Assembly (NCBI GenBank): GCA_038203525.1
Contig: JBBRDW010000118.1
Span: 1 to 14,038, forward strand
Length of the DNA stretch: 14,038 nucleotides
Source: Limnovirga sp038203525
Lineage (GTDB): Bacteria > Bacteroidota > Bacteroidia > Chitinophagales > Chitinophagaceae
Reading direction: 5' to 3'
The translations under genes were made by a program, and so were the position numbers. Numbering within the stretch: the stretch's first letter is position 1; every line of letters starts with the position of its first letter. This document shows, in pieces, positions 7,705 through 14,038 of the stretch. The notes under the pieces were generated by a model. It had not been told where the DNA came from. It searched no databases and saw only the letters and a program-made list of their open reading frames with translations.

Positions 7705-8058
7705 TTACAGGTTAAAATCTTCCTGCATTTGCTTAACAGTTTGTTGTATGGTTTTGTAAACAAAATTCACTTTGTCTTCAAGCAAATCAGTATTCGTAAG
7801 GGCTTTGGCATTATGCGTTATAAAACGAATGTCTTCCTGTAATGCCTTTATGGCGAAAAGATCAATACTTGCTTTTATTTTGTGGGCCATAAAGTAAACA
7901 CCATGCCATGCTTTAAGTTGGCAGGCGTCTACCATTTCTTTTGTATTCGCTGGAACATTCACCAAAAAAACGCCGATAACTTCAATAATAAAATCATTAT
8001 CGCCATCTGCAATTTCATTAAGTCTGTCAAGATTGTATAGTCTTTTTTCTTTAGTCAT
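7705..8058 (-). CDS. Stand-alone histidine phosphotransfer (Hpt) protein
   Basis: Using the ATG at 8058, the product is 117 residues long and begins MTKEKRLYNLDRLNEIA. This start is preferred over an in-frame TTG 15 bp upstream because its ATG overlaps the end of the regulator gene by 8 bp (ATGACTAA), a classic coupling arrangement. The protein is all-helical. The motif FMAHKIKASIDLF carries the expected phospho-histidine (His59 from this start), with a lysine three residues on, as in HxxK-type Hpt domains. Such proteins pass phosphoryl groups between receiver domains in multistep relays. The partner receiver is probably the overlapping sigma-54 regulator; the source is probably a hybrid sensor kinase elsewhere, since no kinase gene is adjacent. 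Alternatively it could draw phosphate off the regulator. Confidence 0.84.
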   Translation of the reverse strand: MTKEKRLYNLDRLNEIADGDNDFIIEVIGVFLVNVPANTKEMVDACQLKAWHGVYFMAHKIKASIDLFAIKALQEDIRFITHNAKALTNTDLLEDKVNFVYKTIQQTVKQMQEDFNL

Positions 8059-9439
8059 GAACGCTGTTCTCAACTCCCCGGTAAAGTTTTAATTCGTTGT
8101 TATTAATCATCCTGTATATGGTGGATTTTCCGATATCAAGCATATCTGCAACCTTTAACACATCGTAATCATTTACATCAAGGTAGTGTTGTATTAGCTG
8201 ATTGGTGTATTGTTTAAGGGAAAGATTTTCTGTATTGTTATTAAAAAAATTATTGTGTTTTGAATGAATCTGCAGGTCTTCAATTTTAATTTCTTCGGTG
8301 TCGCTCATTAAACAGGCCAGGTCAATGATGGATTTAAGTTCGCGTATATTGCCGGGAAAAGCATAGAGCATTAATTTTTTCTTTGCATCTGCATTAAGGT
8401 ATTTTCTCCCCATGTTATTTTCATGGCAAAACTGATCGGTAAAATGTTTGGCAATTAAAATAATATCGTTACTCCGTTCGCGCAGGGGAGGTAGTGGTAA
8501 CTGCAAGCCGAGCAGCCGGTAATAAAGATCTTCGCGAAACTTCCCTTTCTTTACCTGTTCCTGCAGATTGCGGTGTGTGGCAACTATTATGCGCGTATTT
8601 ATTTTTATCAGTTCGTTACTGCCTACCCGTGATACTTCCTGTTCCTGCAGCACCCGTAATAATTTTGCCTGCATGTTAATATCCATTTCACCAATCTCAT
8701 CAAGGAAAAGAGTGCCTTTGTTGGCTTCTTCAAATTTGCCTATGCGTCTTCCGGTAGCGCCGGTAAAAGCGCCCTTCTCGTGACCAAATAATTCACTTTC
8801 CAATAAATCTCTTGGTATAGCTGCAACATTAACAGGCACAAATTGGAATTTTTTCCGTTCCGAATTAAAATGAATCGCTTTTGCCACAAGATCTTTACCG
8901 GTGCCGGTTTCACCGGTAACAGAAACAGTTATGTTAGAAGTAGATGCTTTTTCCATCAGGCTGAAGACCAGCTTCATTACCGCGCTGTTACCTATTATAG
9001 CTTTCTGAAAATTATATTTTTGAACTACCTCCTGCTTTAGGCAGGCAATTTCTTTTTTGAGCATTATATTTTCCTGCAGGCTGCGAACTGCAAGCCATAA
9101 ACGTTCCTGTGCGTCATCGTCTTTTACAATATAGTCATCGGCTCCTTTCTTAAAAAGATCGATCGCAATTTTTATATCTTCCTGCCCCGAAATAATAATC
9201 ACTTTTGTTTCAGGGCTCAATATTTTTACCTGGTTTAGTAAATGGTCTCCGGTAGTATCAGGCAGGGAATAGTCCAGCGTAACGATATCTGGCTTTTCGT
9301 GAACAGCTTTTACAAATTCTTTTGCACTGGTAAATTTTTTTACCTGGAAGTCCGGGTTCAGTGAAAGAAAATGGGCAAGTACCGCACTATAGACCAAATC
9401 ATCATCAACTATAAAAATTGATATTAATTCTTTGTTCAT
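8051..9439 (-). CDS. Sigma-54-dependent NtrC-family response regulator
   Basis: The protein has 462 residues and the full three-domain layout. The receiver domain (1-125) has acidic residues at 12-14, the phospho-acceptor Asp56 in TLDYSLPDTTG, Ser84 and Lys106. The AAA+ domain (about 148-385) has Walker A GETGTGKD, the ELFGHEKGAFTGA loop that contacts sigma-54, Walker B GTLFLDEIGEM, the arginine-rich REDLYYRL and LPPLRER segments, and FPGNIREL. A Fis-type helix-turn-helix ends the protein (VLKVADMLDIGKSTIYRMI). All catalytic motifs are intact, so it should activate RpoN-dependent promoters when phosphorylated. The gene is coupled to the Hpt gene downstream and divergent from the serine hydrolase. 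Its target promoters are not evident in the window. Confidence 0.95.
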   Translation of the reverse strand: MNKELISIFIVDDDLVYSAVLAHFLSLNPDFQVKKFTSAKEFVKAVHEKPDIVTLDYSLPDTTGDHLLNQVKILSPETKVIIISGQEDIKIAIDLFKKGADDYIVKDDDAQERLWLAVRSLQENIMLKKEIACLKQEVVQKYNFQKAIIGNSAVMKLVFSLMEKASTSNITVSVTGETGTGKDLVAKAIHFNSERKKFQFVPVNVAAIPRDLLESELFGHEKGAFTGATGRRIGKFEEANKGTLFLDEIGEMDINMQAKLLRVLQEQEVSRVGSNELIKINTRIIVATHRNLQEQVKKGKFREDLYYRLLGLQLPLPPLRERSNDIILIAKHFTDQFCHENNMGRKYLNADAKKKLMLYAFPGNIRELKSIIDLACLMSDTEEIKIEDLQIHSKHNNFFNNNTENLSLKQYTNQLIQHYLDVNDYDVLKVADMLDIGKSTIYRMINNNELKLYRGVENSVHD

Positions 9440-9609
9440 ATTGGATATTCAAACCTACAGGAAAAAATTGATTTTATATATAGTAGGTTATTAAAATTAC
9501 CTGAGAATTTGATAATGGTTCTTTGATAGTTATTTTGGAACCTGCCCTTACATAAAAATTTGTCATCGCTTTGTCCCCTTCTTTTATTTATATTGCTCAA
9601 AACATTTTT
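9440..9609. other. Divergent intergenic region between regulator and serine hydrolase
   Basis: This 170-bp AT-rich gap must contain both promoters. It includes a Bacteroidota-type -7 box candidate for the regulator and a short inverted repeat, GGTTC (9517-9521) / GAACC (9538-9542). The two arms are about 21 bp apart centre to centre, or two helical turns, as expected of a dimer operator. The arms are only 5 bp long, so this is weak evidence. Confidence 0.4.
9450..9457 (-). promoter_or_regulatory. Candidate -7 promoter element for the response regulator
   Basis: On the minus strand this reads TAGGTTTG, an exact match to the Bacteroidota primary-sigma -7 pattern TAnnTTTG, ending 10 bp before the regulator ATG. 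No clear TTTG -33 box is found at the usual spacing, and the implied leader would be only a few bases long, so confidence is low. Confidence 0.25.
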
Positions 9610-11127
9610 ATGAACAAATTTTGTCTGGCAGTTTTAATGCTCTTTATTGGATGTTCAGCAGTTGCCCAGAAAAAAAATATATCCGCTAAAAAAAGTATCA
9701 GCGAAACGTTTGACAGCTATATTCAAAATGCAATGCCTGTATGGAAAACGCCGGGTTTATCTATCGTTGTTGTAAAAGATGGCGCCGTAGTTTTTAAGAA
9801 AGCTTATGGTGTAACTGAACTTGGTAAACCTGCGGCATTTACAACTTCCACGCTGTCAATCTGCGCTTCTACTACCAAGGCCATGACGGCTGCGTGCATG
9901 GGAATGCTGGTGGATGAAGGCAAAATAAAATGGACAGATAAAGTAAGCGATGTATATCCTGCTCTAAAGCTTTATGATAATTATGCCAATGCCGAGCTTA
10001 CTGTAAAAGATCTTTTTACACACAATACCGGTCTCGGTAATGCTGACTGGTTGTGGGTGCTGGGTTACCCTGCTGATACCGTAATTCAAAAAATGAGGCT
10101 TCTGCAGCCAGCTTATTCTTTTAGAAGTTCCTTCGAATACCAGAACCTGATGTATATAGTGGCCGGCGAAGTAATTCATAAAGTTTCGGGTAAAACATTT
10201 GATCAATTTATTACCCAACGTTTATTCGAACCGCTGGGTATGCAGCATACCTATCCCAATTATCAGGCGTCAATAAGCGAACCCAACCATATAACCCCGC
10301 ACTTTATTTTTGAAGACAGCATCGTAAAACCGATTCCCTATATTGACACAAAAGATATTGATGCCGCCGGTGGTGTATGGAGTTGTGCCGATGATATAAA
10401 CAAGTGGCTCCTGTGTTTATTAGACAGTACAAAAGTAAATGGTAAACGCCTCCTTAATCCAGAGACTTATGCCGCATTGTTTACACCAGCGTCTATGTCC
10501 GCCAACGGATTTTACCCCACGCAAACGCTAACCAAGCCGCACTGGACAACCTATGGCCTTGGCTGGTTTCAGGAAGATTATCATGGTAAAATGGTAAACT
10601 TTCATACCGGTAGTCTCGATGGTGCCGTGGCTATTTGCGGCTTAATAAACGATGAACATTTTGGTGTGTATATGTTCGGTAATCTCGATCATACAGAGAT
10701 AAGGCATGCGCTCATGTATAAGGCAATGGATCTCTGGGTTTTTAGCGATAACAGTAACGACTGGAGCAACGACTTTTACAAAATGTATAAAAAGCTAAGG
10801 GATGATGACAATAAACAGGAAAAAGATTTTGAAGCGAAGCGCATATTAAATACAAAGCCCTCGCTCGGTGTAAAAAATTATGCAGGCAAATACAACAACG
10901 CCATATACGGCGATGCCATAATCAGTAATAAAAATGAAACACTTCAGCTACAGTTTCCAAACAATATTAATGTAGCATTAAGCCACTGGAATTACGATAC
11001 TTTCCTCGGTAAATTTGAACGCGAATGGATGGGTAAAGAATGGCTCACTTTTAATATTAATGCCACCGGAAAAGTTGCTTCATTTAATTTTTTGGGTGTG
11101 GAATATAAGAATACCGAAACCGAATAA
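9610..11127 (+). CDS. Exported serine hydrolase of the beta-lactamase/PBP4-like family
   Basis: From the ATG at 9610 the product is 505 residues and opens with a clean signal peptide (MNKFCLAVLMLFIGCSAVAQ, likely cut before Gln20). An in-frame TTG 39 bp earlier would put a poor leader in front of it, so ATG is chosen. The class C beta-lactamase-type active site is complete: Ser87-x-x-Lys90 in ASTTKAM, Tyr177-x-Asn179 in EYQNLMY, and His332-Thr-Gly334 in FHTGSLDG. After the catalytic domain (to about residue 400), a roughly 100-residue C-terminal region from YAGKYNN onward has the short beta-strand character of the DUF3471-type domains often attached to these hydrolases. Members include beta-lactamases, D-amino-acid peptidases and esterases; the sequence does not distinguish among them. 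It should act in the periplasm. Confidence 0.88.
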   Translation: MNKFCLAVLMLFIGCSAVAQKKNISAKKSISETFDSYIQNAMPVWKTPGLSIVVVKDGAVVFKKAYGVTELGKPAAFTTSTLSICASTTKAMTAACMGMLVDEGKIKWTDKVSDVYPALKLYDNYANAELTVKDLFTHNTGLGNADWLWVLGYPADTVIQKMRLLQPAYSFRSSFEYQNLMYIVAGEVIHKVSGKTFDQFITQRLFEPLGMQHTYPNYQASISEPNHITPHFIFEDSIVKPIPYIDTKDIDAAGGVWSCADDINKWLLCLLDSTKVNGKRLLNPETYAALFTPASMSANGFYPTQTLTKPHWTTYGLGWFQEDYHGKMVNFHTGSLDGAVAICGLINDEHFGVYMFGNLDHTEIRHALMYKAMDLWVFSDNSNDWSNDFYKMYKKLRDDDNKQEKDFEAKRILNTKPSLGVKNYAGKYNNAIYGDAIISNKNETLQLQFPNNINVALSHWNYDTFLGKFEREWMGKEWLTFNINATGKVASFNFLGVEYKNTETE

Positions 11128-11196
11128 TACAGGAGCAATAAATATTTCAACAACTAATAACCGTCCGCTTTATTTACAAATACAGAAGAATTTTTT

Positions 11197-11248
11197 GTAC
11201 CCGGCTTAAGTACAATTATTTAGCTTTCGTTGCGTCGCACTCTTGTAC
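11197..11248 (-). repeat. GTAC-bounded ~50-bp repeat, copy C
   Basis: A 52-bp copy. On the plus strand it starts GTACCCGGC and ends TTGCGTCGCACTCTTGTAC, the latter 19 bases identical to copies A1 and B on the matching strand. It lies 70 bp after the stop of the serine hydrolase gene, in the same orientation relative to the upstream gene as A1 and B. CTATTGAGCT follows at 11260-11269, as after A1. Confidence 0.8.
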
Positions 11249-11295
11249 GGTCAGATACTCTATTGAGCTTTTATCTTAGCGTAGATTGAAGCGAA

Positions 11296-11321
11296 CAGTG
11301 TTGGTGAAAACACCAACATTG
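11296..11321. repeat. Hairpin, 11-bp stem with AAAA loop
   Basis: CAGTGTTGGTG pairs with CACCAACATTG (one G-T wobble) around AAAA. There is no T-tract on either side. It is the first of three adjacent inverted repeats between the convergent serine hydrolase and restriction genes. Confidence 0.7.
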
Positions 11322-11331
11322 GCAAAATGCC
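11321..11331. repeat. Small hairpin
   Basis: GGCA and TGCC form a 4-bp stem around AAA, directly between the two larger hairpins. Weak on its own; reported because of its position. Confidence 0.35.
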
Positions 11332-11373
11332 TGTGTTAATGAATCTTCTTTATCCCAAGATGATTCTAACACA
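11332..11373. repeat. Long imperfect hairpin
   Basis: The left arm TGTGTTAATGAATCTTCTT and the right arm AAGATGATTCTAACACA pair through TGTGTTA/TAACACA, a 2-base bulge, GAATC/GATTC, one mismatch and TCTT/AAGA, around a TATCCC loop. It begins 28 bp beyond the stop codon of the restriction gene on the minus strand, so it may end or protect that transcript, but there is no clear U-tract. Confidence 0.6.
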
Positions 11374-11401
11374 AATATTTCTTTAAACATACTGTTTTCT
11401 T

Positions 11402-13771
11402 TTATGCTATTTTTTGTTTGTATAAATGCTGTTGAAATTCTATAAACAGTCTGCTGATGTTTGCAACATCTCCTAAAATTTCTTTTGCATCTTCTAATGA
11501 CTGATATTTGTTAGTAAGCAAGATGGGTAATTTTTCCTGGTCAAGTTCTTCAAAGCCTGTTTCAATGAATTTGCTCAACACAAATTCTATAAACTCTTTT
11601 TGTTTGTTATCAAGCAAGGCAAAAATGGTTGCTTGTGCTGCTGCAACTCTTGCTTCTCTTGTCATTGGTTTTATGTCGCTGTTAAACACATATTCCAGCA
11701 CATCAAACAAGTCGCTTTTTTCTGCGTCAATTAGTTTTTGTAAAGTGCTTAGTTCTTCTTTTCCAAAACCTGCTTCGTCTAATTTTTCTAAAAGTGTTCG
11801 TCTGGTAATTGGATTGCTCCACAATGTCCGCAATTCATCTTCGCTTTTGAAAAGGTTTGGCAATTCGCCAAACAGGTTATTCAAAAATTCTTCTGCTGAA
11901 ATTGGCCTGCCGTCTGCACTCCAAAACGAAGTTGAAATCATGGATTGTATTTCTCTTTCTTTTCCGTCTTTCAATTTTACTTTTATTTTTTGTCTTCGTT
12001 CGTAAGGTTGAGTTGGTTCATTTACTTCTTTTGAGACTTTGGGGACAGTTGGTACAGCAGTATCACCTGAGCTTTCTTCTTCTTGTGGTTCTCCATCCCA
12101 CTCAGGGTCGGCAAAATGATGGTAAGCATCTACAAAATCATAGATGGTAAAAAACTCTTTGCCATCAAACAACCGTGTTCCTCGTCCTACAATTTGCTTA
12201 AACTCTATCATTGAGTTTACAGGTCGCATTAAAACAATGTTGCGAATATTCCTTGCATCAACTCCTGTTGAGAGTTTTTGCGAAGTAGTTAAAATGGTGG
12301 GGATTGTTTTTTCGTTGTCTTGAAATTCTCTTAAGAACTGTTCGCCAATTTCTCCATCGTTTTCTGTAACACGAACACAATAATTTGGATCGGTGCTTTT
12401 CTTGTATTGGTTTACCAAATCTCTTATCAACGCAGCGTGTGGCTGATTGGCACAAAATATAATTGCCTTTTCTTTTTGGTTGGCTTCATCTAAATAGACG
12501 TTTACCCGCTTTGCTTCTCGTTCAACAATTTCAATAGTGCGGTTAAAGTCTTTTTCTTCATAGTTTTTACCTTCTTCAATTTCACCTTCTATTATTTGGT
12601 CATCGCTTGTATAAATGTAATCATCAAGCGTTGTCTTGATGCGTTTTACTTTGAATGGTGTTAGGAAACCGTCATTGATACCTTCTTTCAAAGAATAGAT
12701 GTAAACAGGTTCGCCAAAATATTTGTAAGTATCTACATTGTCTTTGCGTTTGGGTGTGGCTGTTAAACCCAACTGAACGGCTGGCGAAAAATATTCTAAA
12801 ATTCCTCTCCAGTTTCCTTCATCGCTTGCTCCGCCACGGTGGCATTCGTCTATAATAATGAAATCAAAATAGTCGGCTGGGTATTGACCAAAATTAGGCT
12901 TTGGATTTCCTTCTTTGTCTTTGCCACTCATAAACGATTGAAAGATGGTGAAGAAGATGCTGCCGTTTGTGGGCACTCTGCCATCTTTCTTTACTTCGCT
13001 GGGTTTTATTCTAACCTTAGCATCATCTGCAAAGGCTGAAAAAGCATTGAAGGCCTGGTCGGCTAAAATGTTTCTATCGGCTAAAAATAAAATTCTTGGT
13101 CGCCTTGCAACGTAGTCTGAGCTTGTCGAAGACAAGTTCCAGCGTGTTTGAAAAAGTTTCCATGCTATTTGAAATGCAATGGCAGTTTTTCCTGTGCCTG
13201 TTGCAAGCGTTAATAAAATGCGTTGCTGATGGTTGGCAATGGCTTCAATGGTATTGCGAACGGCAATTTCCTGGTAATAGCGAAGTTGCCAGGTGCCGCT
13301 TTTATCTTCATAAGGAACATCGGCAAATTTTATTCGCCATTCGTTGATGGGTTTATAGATAGCAAGGGCTTGTGTATTGCTGCCTGTGTAGGTTTTATTC
13401 CAAAGTTCTTCAGGTGTTAAATAATCCGCTACCAAACCTTCTGCACCTGTTTTCATACAGATGCTGTAAATCTCTTTTCCGTTGCTGCTGAAAGTGGTTT
13501 CTAATTGTAATTTCCCGGCATATTGCTTGGCTTGTGCCACACCTTCGCCAACGCCTAAGTCATCGCTTTTGGCTTCTACCACTGCCAGTTTAATGCCTTT
13601 GTAAACCAACACATAATCGGGAGTTAATTTTTTGGCTCTTATGCCACCTTTTTGTATTTTACCTGCGGTAATATTATATTCCCGAAGAACTTTAGAACCT
13701 TCCACAACGCCCCATCCGCAAGCCTTTAGCTTGGGGTCTATCAGTTCTGCTCTTGTTTCTGCTTCGTTCAT
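11402..13771 (-). CDS. hsdR: Type I restriction enzyme R subunit (EcoEI-like HsdR)
   Basis: From the ATG at 13771 the product is 789 residues, normal for the EcoEI-type R family. An in-frame TTG 72 bp upstream would add an unlikely leader, whereas MNEAETRAELIDPKL is the typical start. Residues 51-68 carry the PD...ExK nuclease motif (Asp52, Glu66, Lys68) with a nearby Q-x-x-x-Y (80-84). The superfamily 2 motor follows: Walker A ATGTGKT (190-196), DECH (308-311), LTATP (336-340), then a late helicase motif, QIVGRGTRL. A C-terminal region of about 150 residues resembles the R-subunit domain that docks to the methylase. The enzyme translocates DNA and cleaves unmodified foreign DNA when joined by M and S subunits, which must be encoded upstream, past the right edge. 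All catalytic motifs are intact. A palindromic repeat-like stretch encodes residues about 212-221. Confidence 0.93.
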   Translation of the reverse strand: MNEAETRAELIDPKLKACGWGVVEGSKVLREYNITAGKIQKGGIRAKKLTPDYVLVYKGIKLAVVEAKSDDLGVGEGVAQAKQYAGKLQLETTFSSNGKEIYSICMKTGAEGLVADYLTPEELWNKTYTGSNTQALAIYKPINEWRIKFADVPYEDKSGTWQLRYYQEIAVRNTIEAIANHQQRILLTLATGTGKTAIAFQIAWKLFQTRWNLSSTSSDYVARRPRILFLADRNILADQAFNAFSAFADDAKVRIKPSEVKKDGRVPTNGSIFFTIFQSFMSGKDKEGNPKPNFGQYPADYFDFIIIDECHRGGASDEGNWRGILEYFSPAVQLGLTATPKRKDNVDTYKYFGEPVYIYSLKEGINDGFLTPFKVKRIKTTLDDYIYTSDDQIIEGEIEEGKNYEEKDFNRTIEIVEREAKRVNVYLDEANQKEKAIIFCANQPHAALIRDLVNQYKKSTDPNYCVRVTENDGEIGEQFLREFQDNEKTIPTILTTSQKLSTGVDARNIRNIVLMRPVNSMIEFKQIVGRGTRLFDGKEFFTIYDFVDAYHHFADPEWDGEPQEEESSGDTAVPTVPKVSKEVNEPTQPYERRQKIKVKLKDGKEREIQSMISTSFWSADGRPISAEEFLNNLFGELPNLFKSEDELRTLWSNPITRRTLLEKLDEAGFGKEELSTLQKLIDAEKSDLFDVLEYVFNSDIKPMTREARVAAAQATIFALLDNKQKEFIEFVLSKFIETGFEELDQEKLPILLTNKYQSLEDAKEILGDVANISRLFIEFQQHLYKQKIA
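13112..13136. repeat. Palindromic REP-like sequence inside hsdR
   Basis: The plus strand contains TGAGCTTGTCGAAGACAAG, with a perfect CTTGTC-GAA-GACAAG inverted repeat. The TGAGCTTGTCGAAG core resembles short interspersed palindromes that I recall from many bacterial genomes. In the hsdR frame it is translated as LSSTSSDY, lying between the family-conserved RWN and RRPRILFLADRN segments, a spot where homologues vary in length. Confidence 0.5.
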
Positions 13772-13861
13772 TTGTTTGTTTCTTTTGGGGACTTCGGTGA
13801 CTTGTGTTACTATGGAATTTTCCAGAGTCGCAGGTATCCCCAATGTCCCACAAGCTGTTTT
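13772..13861. other. Structured spacer between the four-helix-bundle gene and hsdR
   Basis: This 90-bp gap contains a nested imperfect palindrome centred near 13814: GGGGA (13787-13791) with TCCCC (13837-13841), and GACT (13799-13802) with AGTC (13826-13829). CTTGTG (13801-13806) with CACAAG (13849-13854) and TGGAA (13813-13817) with TTCCA (13820-13824) are further inverted pairs. It may be an intercistronic RNA structure or a small repeat. There is no terminator, so readthrough into hsdR is plausible. Confidence 0.4.
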
Positions 13862-14038
13862 TTACTTTTTATTTCTTTGGTCTATTCTTGCTTTTGTCAT
13901 TCTTTCTCTAAGACCACCTTCATTAATAAATGCTTTTTCCAATGATTTCATTTGCAGGCTCAGCAAGTAAGTGGTAATCTTAATTAAACAAATCATCACA
14001 TTGGCACAAATTTCAGGGTCTTCATTTTCTATTGCTTT
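13862..14038 (-). CDS. C-terminal fragment of a four-helix-bundle suffix-domain-like protein
   Basis: The frame is open from the right edge of the window to a TAA at 13862-13864, giving the last 58 residues of a gene whose start lies outside. The fragment reads as an amphipathic helix (EICANVMICLIKITTYLLS) followed by QMKSLEKAFINEGGLRERM and a short basic tail ending DQRNKK. This matches my recollection of the suffix region that follows a 23S-rRNA-intervening-sequence-type four-helix bundle in some bacterial proteins (pattern: LExxFxxEGGxxERxxxxR). Its function is unknown. It runs in the same direction as hsdR, 90 bp upstream, and is probably part of the same restriction-modification operon. 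Confidence 0.6.
   Translation of the reverse strand, partial: KAIENEDPEICANVMICLIKITTYLLSLQMKSLEKAFINEGGLRERMTKARIDQRNKK

Noticed and set aside
7606..7842. Plus-strand open frame of 78 codons
   Set aside because: It crosses repeat B and the antisense of the Hpt gene, has no recognisable content, and the Hpt reading frame is clearly the real one.
8059..8073. TTG start extending the Hpt protein by five residues
   Set aside because: The ATG at 8058 overlaps the upstream stop in the usual coupled manner and gives a more typical N-terminus.
9535..9552. Possible sigma-54 -24/-12 promoter (TTGGAAC...TTACA) before the serine hydrolase
   Set aside because: The essential GC of the -12 element is missing and the spacing is off by one base, so it does not fit the consensus.
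9571..9609. TTG start giving a 518-residue serine hydrolase
   Set aside because: The extra 13 residues precede a textbook signal peptide that begins at the ATG at 9610.
3127..11248. CRISPR array from the recurring GTAC-bounded repeats
   Set aside because: Copies are kilobases apart in different spacers, in both orientations, with no regular spacers and no cas genes.
11332..11373. Integron attC-like site
   Set aside because: The arms are palindromic, but GTTRRRY/RYYYAAC core sites are not met and no integrase or cassette array is present.
13772..13843. TTG start extending hsdR by 24 residues
   Set aside because: The extension lies in the palindromic spacer, and the protein from the ATG at 13771 starts exactly like other R subunits.

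Overview
This looks like a chromosomal window from a member of the Bacteroidota. The evidence is a SusC/SusD outer-membrane pair with a trailing lipoprotein, AT-rich genes that lack clear Shine-Dalgarno sequences, an Npt-like transporter with HEAT repeats, and serine hydrolases and lipoproteins with Bacteroidota-style signal peptides. The Chitinophagaceae or a nearby family is a reasonable guess from style alone; no rRNA or other phylogenetic marker is present.

Layout. Positions 2-3124 (+) hold the 3' end of a SusC-like TonB-dependent receptor, a SusD/RagB-type lipoprotein and a second cell-surface lipoprotein. They form a tight operon closed by a strong intrinsic terminator. Positions 3125-3398 are non-coding and carry two inverted copies of a roughly 50-bp repeat. 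Positions 3399-7185 hold an HD-domain phosphohydrolase (+) that converges on, and overlaps by 12 bp, a two-gene minus-strand unit: a 915-residue Npt/NTT-like membrane protein with a HEAT-repeat C-terminus, followed one base later by a small cyclic-nucleotide-binding-domain protein. Positions 7186-7704 are a 519-bp non-coding, repeat-rich spacer. Positions 7705-9439 (-) hold a sigma-54-dependent response regulator with an overlapping stand-alone Hpt phosphotransfer protein and no histidine kinase beside them. Divergent from these is an exported beta-lactamase-fold serine hydrolase (9610-11127, +). A convergent spacer (11128-11401) with another repeat copy and a run of hairpins separates it from the restriction (R) subunit of a type I restriction-modification system (11402-13771, -). 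At the right edge is the C-terminal end of a four-helix-bundle-type gene, probably in the same defence operon; its M and S genes would lie beyond the window.

How the parts work together. The SusCD unit imports an oligomeric nutrient of unknown identity across the outer membrane. The middle block looks regulatory: CNB domain, HEAT-fused transporter-like protein, HD hydrolase, Hpt and NtrC-type regulator. Physical links between its parts, other than the two coupled gene pairs, are inference. The right end is a defence locus.

The most unusual signals are a family of about 50-bp repeats bounded by GTAC, three of which sit in the same orientation just downstream of a gene's 3' end; the split transporter/CNB pair; a palindromic repeat-like sequence translated inside the restriction gene; and consecutive hairpins between the hydrolase and restriction genes.
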